Assembly (NCBI GenBank): GCA_030765065.1
Contig: CM060986.1
Location: forward strand, 73,897,573 to 73,961,572
Direction of reading: 5' to 3'
DNA length: 64,000 nt
DNA from: Deroplatys truncata
Taxonomy: Eukaryota > Arthropoda > Insecta > Mantodea > Mantidae
The notes below the pieces were generated by a model. The model saw nothing but the letters and a program-made list of their open reading frames with translations. It had not been told where the DNA came from and searched no databases. The translations under genes and the position numbers were made by a program. Shown piece after piece: positions 55,621-64,000 of this stretch; position 1 is the stretch's first letter; each line of letters starts with the position of its first letter.

Positions 55621-56017
55621 CTTTTAGCGGTGTTAAGGAAAAATTTGTAGTTCTAAATGTATCAGTGCACCCCATGCAAAGCAAGAAATAGCACTCGTTA
55701 TCTCGTGTGTAAGTCCACAACATTTTGCGTGATCAGTTCAGGATGGAGTGCCTATTGACGTCAGTAGACCACTACTTCACCTTCGGCACTCGGCATCTCG
55801 ATCTCCTCGTGGTATATTTAGCGAAACATCAAGGTAATTTTAAGTGCCACGGAAATTAAGTATCTACTTAGTTGCAGGTTCCCAGCCTTGATCGGTAGAT
55901 GCAGTTTGTACGCTCGTGTCTCTCTGCTTGATTTCATCTACGTCAGCGCTTTCCAATCTTCATTAACTCAATGTTGTTCTTGCATTGCATGTTGCATACT
56001 TAATTTAGCGACAGATC
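55621..56017. other. Mostly unassigned; possible family E relative
   Basis: CTCGATCTCCTCGTGGTATA near 55796 resembles the flank of the reverse family E SINE at 23335 (minus strand); nothing else is recognised. Confidence 0.35.
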
Positions 56018-56520
56018 GAAATGGCTGCGTGTGAGGTTGGCACACGGGAAGTCACGGGTTTGATTCACGTGGGCCGGCCACTCTAACCATGCTTTTTTCG
56101 TGGTTTCCCCGTGTCGGTAGGCGAATGCTAGGGTGGTTCCTCTTCCACCACGAATTTCCTGTCCATCATTTCATCTGTTTCAGGGTTGTAGGTTCAAGTG
56201 ACGGCGATTGATGTGTTGCGGCAGGAAGTCTTTGGAAAGATTGCTCCCTGGCGCTTGGCGGGACTTTTGGGGCTTTCTCTCTTCCTGGGAGTTGTCTCTC
56301 CTGCGGGTGGCTTCAGCACGGCTAGCCAGCGTTGGGATTGGTGCCATTGTTAGGGACCCCATCTTTGCTAGCGCACATCATCGTTAGGATCTGGTCACCC
56401 TTCAAGTCTCTCCCTCATCTGTTACTCCCAAGAGTCACACTCAAAGGGGCCACTATGGCCTACGTATGGTGCTGTGCTTCAGTTACTGGAGGCTCTCCAT
56501 CTGACTACTAACTAATTTAG
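56018..56520 (+). mobile_element. SINE family B, short-body subtype
   Basis: Head CGAAATGGCTGCGTGTGAGG with B box GGGTTTGATTCACG. The body has GCCACTCTAACCATGC and GTGTCGGTAGGCGAATGCTA. It lies directly before another family B copy in the same direction. Confidence 0.83.
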
Positions 56521-56528
56521 CGCTTAAA

Positions 56529-57060
56529 ATGCCGAGTGGGATGGCTCAAGTGTTAACGTTTTGGCCCGCATTCTTAGCTTCGATTCTCGTTGCCGACCTT
56601 CAGTGCCTAGGCGGTTTTCTTCGGGTCGCTAGACGAATGCTGGGAATGTTTATTACATTCCCCGAATTTCCTGTTCCTCCATTTCACCTCCATTCTCGCT
56701 TCACTTCACCTCGCCTTTCATCTGCTTGGCTGTCACAGGTTGAAAGTTTCGGCGGTAGTCTCGGCGTTGCAGACAGGAGAAAAGGGTGCTCTATGTAACC
56801 CTTCGTCTCCGAGTTTCGGGCCCCCAGTGCGATGTGCAAGCCTGCAGTGGGGAGGAGAGCCAGTTGCACCAGCTGTCAATCTGTAAAAGATAGAGACGCT
56901 GCCCTGTCGTGCCTTCTGGTCTGGCCACCCTCTCTCTCCTCTCACCTCACCCCTCCCTCCCGGGGACACTCCGTTAGGGGCACAGGCACAAAAGATCTTG
57001 TAGGTCGAGTGCTAAGTCCCCCTCCACAACTAGTTCTACTCCTACTCTTACTAGCGCTCA
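56529..57060 (+). mobile_element. SINE family B, long subtype
   Basis: Head CCGAGTGGGATGGCTCAAGT with a degraded B box (TAGCTTCGATTCTCG). The body has GGGTCGCTAGACGAATGCTG and the 3' part has CCTCCCTCCCGGGGACACTC. The ORFs on both strands here are chance. Confidence 0.87.
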
Positions 57061-57380
57061 AGATCGCAACCTTATTAAACATTTAATGCTTTACAGTTAA
57101 ATATATTACGAAGACGTCCATAGGATTTTAAGAAGATGCGTATCGAGGGGTAAATGTATACAACCGTTTGCATTAATATGGAAAACATAAAAGCAATCTC
57201 GGAGTTACGGATAGTTCAAAGTTAGTAATATTTAGTTTTTGTTTTCCTTAGGGAATAGCGGGTCGTTTCTTGGAAGCTTATTGTTTACTCGTTCAATAAA
57301 TTCAATTTTATTGCCAAAGTATCAACTTAATTGTAATATTAAAACTCGCTTTATGGGTGGGAGAAGAATTTGACGTGGTA
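57061..57380. other. No recognised feature
   Basis: AT-rich spacer. Confidence 0.5.
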
Positions 57381-57953
57381 CACTGGCTTCCATTTATGCC
57401 GTCTCCGCAGCTTTTGGCGGCATTTTACTAGCCTTCACCGGTGAGTATGCATAGCAAGGACGAGGTGCGTGTGTCAGTTTACATTTTCGCGATGCAGTGG
57501 CGTCCTGTTGTACTACACAATTCTAGATTATTCTCATTAGATATAAAACTATGAGCAATAGCTTCACTCATCGCCACTTACATATAATAACCATGTTTAA
57601 ATATATAACTAAATAATACCATGTTTTGCATAATTTCTCCATGAAAAATTATTCTAATGGCAACATAATGTAAGACTGAAATACAAACCTTTTACTCTCA
57701 AATAGGATACATTTACTAGACGTTATTCTAATAATCCGCTCAATCTCCATTCTTGTTCGATACCTAATTTAGTCGCCTAGACACTGAACTACTCGTCGCC
57801 CTCTGAGAACAGTCATGAAATGAGGGCACATTTGCGTTTAGAGTCAGAGTTCTTCCAGCACCTAAGCGATTAAGTGCCTAGGCGGCATTCTCACTGTAAA
57901 GGCCAGTAGAGTACCTCCCAAAGCTGCGGGGACGGCATAAATGGAAGCCAGTG
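57381..57953. mobile_element. TA-flanked MITE with long inverted repeats
   Basis: The 573-bp element has ends CACTGGCTTCCATTTATGCC in both directions. The inverted repeat stays recognisable for about 75 bp (CCGCAGCTTT and beyond). TA lies at 57379-57380 and 57954-57955. The first 25 bp of the two arms are nearly identical, so it is fairly young. There is no coding capacity. TA targeting suggests mobilisation by a Tc1/mariner-type transposase, but the TIRs differ from those at 3.0, 18.2 and 37.9 kb. Confidence 0.85.
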
Positions 57954-57959
57954 TACAAA

Positions 57960-58225
57960 ATACTGGCTGCGACTGTAGTCGAGTGGTCAGCATTCTGACT
58001 TCCATCTAGAGGTCTTGGGTTCGATTCCCAGAACAGTTTGGAAGTATACACGTGGGAGTGAATGTGAATGTGTTTCAAGTTAGAAACGATTAAAAACCCA
58101 ACGATGAAGAACCTGCAGTCAACGTGTTGTTTCACAAATCAAAGCCCCCGATATAATCATAGAAGTTAAAGGGTGCTATACAATTGAGACGACAACAACA
58201 ACAATAATAATAATAATAATAAATG
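57960..58225 (+). mobile_element. tRNA-derived SINE, family G
   Basis: CGACTGTAGTCGAGTGGTCA (A box) and a strong T arm CTTGGGTTCGATTCCCAGA. The body has CGTGGGAGTGAATGTGAATG and the tail ends (CAA)n(TAA)n. The acceptor stem is only partly paired, so it is not taken as a tRNA gene. Confidence 0.78.
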
Positions 58226-58599
58226 TATTCAACTACTACAGTACAGTACAGTACTGCTACAGTATGTAACTGCTTTTAGTAAGTCCAGGCCAGACAAAAT
58301 GCTTATAGAGGAAATTTGCTTTGTTCTTGTTAAAGAAACTCAACACATTCAATTGCATGGCAGCCAACTGCGCAGAAAAATGTTCAATACATAGAAACTT
58401 AAACATAAATTAATTATCAAAAGTCTAGGGGCGTAATTAAGTTTTATAACGAAACGGAAGTATTTTCGACAAACAACAAAACTCTCATTTTAAGCGATAA
58501 ATATTAGTATCCTTGTATTATTTTATGCTAAGAAGTTATTTTGATCTGAATAATATTTCTTATAGTTTATTGCTAATGTTTTGTAATTCATTTTGTGAG
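58226..58599. other. No recognised feature
   Basis: AT-rich spacer. Confidence 0.5.
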
Positions 58600-59300
58600 C
58601 ATTTTAACTGTCTTTGAACATTAGGTATAAGTCAAAAGCCAAAAGTCGGTTAAAAGTAAAACTTGGTATTTAATCTCAGCATCTCCCAAGGACTCGACAC
58701 GAATATTTTCAATAAAATCCTCCCCACCCCAAACTACCCTTTACGTGGAAAATATTTCGTTACTTTTTATTTTCTCAAAAATGACTTTATCGATTTTAAC
58801 TAAAATGTCATATGCTTAATATACTGACGTGAGAAATAAAACATACAAGCTAAATTTTCTATGAATAGCCTCAAAAGATCCCTTTATTTGACTGAATTTT
58901 GTATAATTAGGAATTCTTAAAAAGTAGACAAAAACTTAATAAAGGAGAAATGTTGACTCATAAAATACACAGTTTGTGAGAAATAAATATTTTCATAACA
59001 GTCGTCGCCGAGGTTCCCAGAAGATCTCTTCGGAAACGCCACTGAAGATGTTCGTCGCAGCTACGAACGAAACTTCTGGAAAGAAGAGTTGCTGCAGTAG
59101 ACCACGGCCCACAATCCCGGAAACCAACCTTTCTGCTATTGACACCGGCCGTGAAAGCCTTCGTTGTTTAATGTTTTCATAACGTAGGACGTCTTCGAAA
59201 TATTCATGTGACAAGTTTAGACCTTGCTAAGCATCATCTAATGACATGTTTGAAGTTTTGCAATTTTTGCTTTTTTTCCCCATTTTTTTCTCCATAGTAA
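58600..59300 (+). mobile_element. Family H element, diverged, with a small insertion
   Basis: It keeps CTCCCAAGGACTCGACACGA, CTTTACGTGGAAAATATTTC and TATTTTCTCAAAAATGACTT. The family sequence is interrupted at 59000-59173 and resumes with CTTCGAAATATTC. The 3' part has the T-rich tract of the subgroup seen at 17.2 and 48.7 kb. Confidence 0.72.
59000..59173. mobile_element. 174-bp GC-rich insertion with 10-bp target duplication
   Basis: TTTTCATAAC occurs at 58990-58999 and 59174-59183. The insert is much GC-richer than its surroundings and contains CCACTGAAGATGTTCGTCGC and CACGGCCCACAATCCCGG. No A/B boxes, coding capacity or poly-A are visible. The class is unknown. Confidence 0.7.
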
Positions 59301-61019
59301 GACTTTGTTATTACCATGAATAAGTATTTAAATTCTGTTCCGCAGATTAAAACCTTCTTCCTTAATCTGAAATCGTTCGCAGAGAAAAATATTTGAGGGT
59401 AGAAAAATCACTGTTTATATGAACATTATAATACATATGTAACGAATATATGAGAATTTGTAATTGGTAGAAAATGTCGTGAGAATTTATGTATTTAGGT
59501 GGCATAGCTAAGACCATTTGGGCTTCTCATTCGCTCTACTACTAGAAAACTCCTGAATACAATATCCTGGATACAATGATGATACAGGTAAATTATATCC
59601 AAAGGAACACGACACAGAAATGACGCATATAAACTTAAGTTAATTTAAAATACAGAGATAATGATTTATATATACCTTCAAATATATGTATACAACTATA
59701 TATATATGAGGATATTGCCTCTAAATTAACAATTATTTTTAACATGTGCAACCTACCACGAAATGCATATAAAGTTTGACAACACCAACATTCGTGGCAG
59801 CGAATTCCAGAGCCTAGCAACCTTCACGATGAGAGATGGTAAATATAGAGATGTTCATTGAAGTGGTGTTGAAAGTATGTGGCGATTTTCCACGTGTGAA
59901 GGTTGTGAGTTGAGAAACGTTTAAAGCGAGAAGGTAGGTATGCAGGGGAAGAGGTTTGAATGAGTTTTAAGAATAGTGGAAGACTGAATGTATCACATCA
60001 GGTTTTTTTCATTATTTCAGTTCAGTCCCGCCGATTACACAAGTGAAAAGCGGAACAGTGTATATATTGTTTTCAGTGACGTCACTTGTCACAGAGGTTG
60101 TCATATATGTACAGTCGCGAAAGCGTCAACATTTTGTCTGTCAAATTTGTAAACGACAGTTGCATGACATCAATTTGTAGATTTCAGAGCTTCAGATGTA
60201 CGGACATACAGTGGTAAGATCTTCCGCTCAGTCATGTTGCTTTGCCAATTAAGACGATGAGTTAGCAATTTCAATATCTTTAGGTCTTTTTATCATCCCC
60301 GCGGTGTGTAGTTCACGATCACTTACTGTTCTAGTAAGTAAAAGGGGATAATGTTTCTGGTTGGGAAACTTGTAAGAGTTAGTTCATTTTCTCGCCTCAC
60401 AGCGAAGTGTTGACATCGCCGCCCATTGACCGGACGTTCCTTGGCAGGAGTTAGCCTGAATCCATTGACGTTTCTTACTCAGAAGCTACGGACTGTTACG
60501 TTTAGCTTGCAACAACAGCTGTCCGTGAAGTAGGCCCAGTTGAAGATGGATGGATCATGATACATGGATCATGCGTTTCTCCAGGACACTTCGATTTGCA
60601 CGGCGTAGGACTTCCAGGAAATTAACGGTGAGTTTTATCTGCAGTGATTCATACCAGTAGTTGTTTTGTGTCGTGAAGAATTTTCAGTCCATTGCTCTCC
60701 CAATTAGTGTAACAAAGGAAGACGATAAGCGAACGGCAATGTAACGGACGTGATACTGCAGCTAAGTTTAGCAGTGAGGCTTCTTTCTGAACCTTTATCC
60801 GGGTCAAAGTTGTTGCTACATTCACTGGCAGGTTTACAATAGGTTACTTGGATTCATGTCCATGTAACTCGTATAACAGCGTCTTTGTTGCATGGTCATA
60901 TCCACAGAATAGTCACTTATTCGAAAGCTCAAATAAACTATACTTGGTAAACATCATAGCATAAAAAGTTCTATCAAGTCGCTGAGGACTGAAGAAAACC
61001 CAAGAAAAATCTCTATAAA
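59301..61019. other. No recognised feature
   Basis: Unique-looking sequence. A splice-donor-like AACGGTGAGTTTTAT at 60624-60638 is not enough to call an exon. Confidence 0.45.
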
Positions 61020-61105
61020 GGAGGACGATCCTGGCCGTATTTGAACCACGGATCTCCAGCTCGCTCGTCAGTTCGTGCTTTAACAAGCTCGGCCACCATT
61101 GTCTG
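61020..61105 (-). mobile_element. tRNA-like head, family D-related (reverse)
   Basis: The minus strand reads GTGGCCGAGCTTGTTAAAGC, then GGAGATCCGTGGTTCAAATA and CGGCCAGGATCG. An A box and a B box are present, and it resembles the head at 35.9 kb. Confidence 0.58.
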
Positions 61106-61800
61106 CGCTGAATTAATTGAATATATCTGCATGAAAATACGCTGAATTCATCTTAGCATATATGTAAGTTATATCACTCGAAGACCTCACCATTTTCTGG
61201 AAAAGAACGGGGAAAAAGTTTTAGACAAAGCCAGTTGAAGTGGTGTAGCTTCTTTCTACCAGTTTATATTCTTCATTCACATTTCGTTTAGGAGATGGAG
61301 ATGTTATCAGTAGTGAAATGTTAAGTGTTTTTCTTGTGCCTATTTTGACTTCTGTGACCAAGATTTAATAAAGAATCCGGAATGATCAGAGAGACACATT
61401 AGTTTCTTTCGAGAGATCACCTTTAGATATGGCACACGGGTAGTTTAAAAATGGGATTCAAATTCAACAATTTAAAGACAGTTTCCGGTAGCGACATTAT
61501 AGCAACAAAGGTCACGTAGCGAGAAAATCGAGATGTTATCGAAAATTGTTTTGATGTACCAAAAAAGAGCGGTATAAATCACTTCATGAAATCTCCAGTC
61601 ATCTCCTCAAATCTCCTCTGTAGCTATTTCAATAGGAGATACTGAAACACCATATTATGTTTCCAATCTTCTTCATAATATTAATGAACTGGAGGCTTGG
61701 ATTAGCGGAGAAATGCATCTCTCTTGGCGAAAGCTCAAGTTTGTGATGTAGAGAACACACCACTTGCAGGTCTGCGTTTATATCGCTGAGTTACTACAAA
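61106..61800. other. No recognised feature
   Basis: No supported gene or repeat. Confidence 0.5.
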
Positions 61801-62839
61801 TGGGGTGATTTTAGCTTTTCAGAAATCACTATTATATGAAAATGACTTTCATACCAAACTGAATGTTGTCGCAGTTCTCTATGGCTTGTGTTATCTTGTT
61901 TGTGGGGCGCTTATTGTTTAATTATTTTTAAATTTGGGTTCTTTGTCCTCCGGCTAGCTATTATAACTCAGTCGAACACGTGTCTCTAAGCAGGGTGTGT
62001 AAACGGAAAGGAGCTGTTACTAAAAGATAACATTGATAAAAAAATTTGAATCTATACTTTTATTGCTGTCATGCTTAATTAATAATTGACATATTTAGTA
62101 AGATATGTATATATATTATTAAATTTATTATTATATACTAAAGTATTTTCTTACAAGTAGACAGATTCCATTTATAAGATAAAAAAAATGGAATCTGTCT
62201 ACTTGTAAGAAAAACGAATATGAATATAACCTAAAACCTTTCGTTCCAATAAAGTAAAAAAATCAACTCCAACTATAACAAAAATAATTATATACGCCTG
62301 ACTGAAACTGTGATATTTCCGAATGTAACTACAATCGTTTTAGTTGCCGCGCACCAATTACTTCGCGTACTTTACATTTTTGTAACTAACTCTGCGACGT
62401 GCACCTCGTGAGAGATTCTTCAGAACTGTGCGACCCTTGCTTATGGCTTGAGAATATATACTCCTTCACCTCGAATTGCCTATACATTATAATATAGCTG
62501 TTATTGGTTACCAAATTGCGCCCACTTTAGCGTCTGTTTTGGTCAGCCAATCACTACTATAAAAATAATAATATAATAGCATATAATACTAACATATATG
62601 CTCGAGGGAAGATATTCCCTCCATTTCTAAATTGTTTATCTCTTCTTAGTGATAAACAACTCACCCCCTCGGTTTATTGTTATCCACTTCTATTGTCAGT
62701 TTCAGTTAGGCCGTGCAAACTTATTTCCTAACAATGCTTATGGCTAACAAACATCCAAAATCATGTACATACAATAATATTAATTTACACTATAACACTC
62801 TGGCATTAACAGCATGTTATGATATAAAATATTGCCTCA
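61801..62839 (-). mobile_element. Diverged LTR, second copy (reverse)
   Basis: Read on the minus strand it follows the solo LTR at 13391 block by block: GGCCTAACTGAAACTGACAA, GGGGGTGAGTTGTTTATCAC, GGTAACCAATAACAGC, TTTCCGTTTACACACCCTG and CTAGCCGGAGGACAAAGAAC. End positions are estimated from TG and CA at the aligned limits; no target duplication is evident. It contains a palindromic insertion at 62146-62213. Confidence 0.78.
62146..62213. repeat. Perfect 28-bp inverted repeat (hairpin)
   Basis: The left arm at 62146-62173 (TTTTCTTACAAGTAGACAGA, then TTCCATTT) is exactly inverted at 62186-62213 around a 12-nt loop ATAAGATAAAAA. It lies in sequence without a counterpart in the solo LTR at 13391. 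Confidence 0.95.
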
Positions 62840-63402
62840 ATGTTTATGTTATTAAAAGTGGACACTCTCACGCACCATGTTGTACTTGCTAACTTGGTTT
62901 TTAGACTTCTTAATAAAGTCCTAACAGTAGGTAAATAGATAACTTTAGTCAATTTCTTCACTCTCCTTTCATGAGTATAAGAGAGCGCGTAGCTCTCAAT
63001 TTAGTTGTGTATGCTTGTTTCAAGAGCAACCCTTTTCAGTATCGTGATATAACTTCATAAAGGAGCAACTTCTATAATTGATGAGACATCTTGTAAACCG
63101 TTTAGCCGAACCAAGTTTACATTCAGCACAAAAACAGAAATTTGAGAAATTTAGGAGTGAAAAGATAAATTTAAGCAACAAGATGATCAAAACTTGAAAG
63201 GAAACAGAATCGCAATATTGTCCGTACGGGGAGGATTCAGAAACATTGGATACAAGTGTCTACATGTAGACAAAATTACACCTTGATTAGAATGCTCAAC
63301 CAAAATTAAAACATTGGTGTTTCAGTCTGTATAGATTTTGTTTTCAGAACCCATAAAAGTTTGGTAATTATTGCTGTATAAATAGGAATAAATGCAAGGG
63401 CA
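62840..63402. other. No recognised feature
   Basis: AT-rich spacer; a minus ORF near 63322-63564 is an artefact of the SINE. Confidence 0.5.
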
Positions 63403-63748
63403 GCGCCGTGACTGAGTGGTTAGGCGCTCGCCTCCCACCAAGGCGGCCCGGGTTCGAACCCAGAGACCCGCATGTGTGGACGAAGCTGCTCTGAACGGGT
63501 TTTCTCCGGTTTCTCCGCCGTTCATTCCACCAATTGCTCCATCATTACCTTTGCTCTCATCCATTTTGCCTTTATTTTATATCATCTTCTTCCATCACTC
63601 TCATACCTGGCTACGGGCCGATTCCCCGTTCTGGGTTCTTCATTCTTTGATTCAATTTTCGCGACAGGCCTCTGACCTTAGGCACGGTTTTAAGTCCTAG
63701 GGGATGTAAACTCTACATACGAGGAAGGTAAGCCGACTAAGAAGATGA
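63403..63748 (+). mobile_element. SINE family A1, well-preserved copy
   Basis: Head GCCGTGACTGAGTGGTTAGG with a canonical B box GGGTTCGAACCCAGAG. The body has TCCGCCGTTCATTCCACCAA and CTGGCTACGGGCCGATTC, with the tail TAAGTCCTAGGGGATGTAAA. It serves as reference for the split copy at 13236-14506. Flanks share AATGCAA. Confidence 0.9.
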
Positions 63749-63819
63749 ATGCAAATAACATTGTGCATTGTTTAATGAAGCTACCTCCGTGTATGCAAGA
63801 AAAACTAACATTAATATGC

Positions 63820-64000
63820 TGCATTAAGGGGGGACTAAATGGCAAAATTGTCACAAAAAATGACTTTCTGCTCTGCCATTTTGTACTGTAAATTCTGCAC
63901 CATTTCATAGAAGAAAAACCATAACTGATGCACATTTTATGGTAACATTAAGCCCATCTTGCTCTATAAATCGGTACTACTGTTAATATGACAGTTTCTA
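63820..64000 (+). repeat. Unclassified repeat K, copy 2 (runs off the window)
   Basis: GGGGGACTAAATGGCAAAAT, TACTGTAAATTCTGCACCAT and TCGGTACTACTGTTAATATG match 11007-11330 in order. Confidence 0.65.

Noticed and set aside
57965-58032. Possible functional tRNA gene with strong T arm
   Set aside because: The acceptor stem pairs only in part, and a SINE body with a (CAA)n(TAA)n tail follows.
59981-60008. Isolated family H 3' end (ATGTATCACATCAGG then T run)
   Set aside because: The upstream 500 bp shows no family H blocks, so the short match may be chance.
60624-60638. Splice donor after a possible 5' UTR exon
   Set aside because: A GGTGAGT match alone is expected by chance many times in this length, and no coding exon follows.

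Overview
The window is eukaryotic, TE-dense, AT-rich DNA with no host gene that I can recognise. The relic reverse transcriptases, an IS630/Tc1-type transposase, a mariner-type helix-turn-helix, a hAT C-terminal domain, several tRNA-derived SINEs and the long featureless stretches suggest a large arthropod genome, probably an insect. That assignment is inference, because no host exon, rRNA gene or functional tRNA gene identifies the species. I see no operon, CRISPR array or prokaryotic signal.

The most abundant component is one non-autonomous family, called family H here. It has about 17 full, partial or diverged copies in both orientations and covers roughly a fifth of the window. A full copy is about 0.85 kb. 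It begins near ACTTTCTCTACT, carries a (TG)n microsatellite about 150 bp in, and ends with the inverse motif AGTAGAGAAAGT followed by a short palindrome and CATCAGA next to T-rich flanks. That layout resembles Helentron-associated elements (HINE/DINE-1).

Around this sit tRNA-derived SINEs: A1, A2, B, D, E, F and G-type heads. There are non-LTR relics of four kinds: a CR1/L2-like ORF1 near 6.4-7.6 kb; RTE-like RT tails at 12.4-15.1, 20.4-21.2 and 46.9-48.1 kb; RT plus zinc-knuckle elements at 32.4-33.2 and 41.0-42.9 kb; and a Jockey/CR1-like tail at 38.2-39.0 kb. DNA transposons comprise a mariner-like element at 3.0-3.5 kb, an IS630/Tc1-like element at 18.16-20.11 kb, a hAT at 26.84-28.11 kb, a pogo-like element at 37.9-39.4 kb and a TA-flanked MITE at 57.4-58.0 kb. 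One LTR family occurs three times: a clean solo LTR at 13.4-14.3 kb, a diverged reverse copy at 61.8-62.8 kb, and an older relative at 45.1-45.9 kb.

Much of the interest is in nested insertions whose boundaries can be read directly. At 12.4-15.1 kb an RTE relic contains SINE-B and SINE-A, and SINE-A contains the solo LTR. At 18.16 kb the Tc1-like element lies in the first bases of a family H copy. A SINE lies in the CA tract of family H at 25.4 kb, another SINE in a hAT at 27.3 kb, and an RT tail in a pogo-like element at 38.2 kb. Other notable structures are a perfect 28-bp hairpin at 62.15 kb, a SINE flanked by perfect 16-bp inverted repeats at the start of the window, a cluster of heat-shock-element pentamers at 16.54 kb, the same head-to-tail partial-plus-full family H arrangement at two loci, and a 174-bp GC-rich insertion with a 10-bp target duplication at 59.0 kb. 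Long intervals (about 0.8-2.3, 10.0-11.0, 21.2-22.2, 43.9-45.1, 50.6-53.3 and 59.3-61.8 kb) hold only short chance ORFs.
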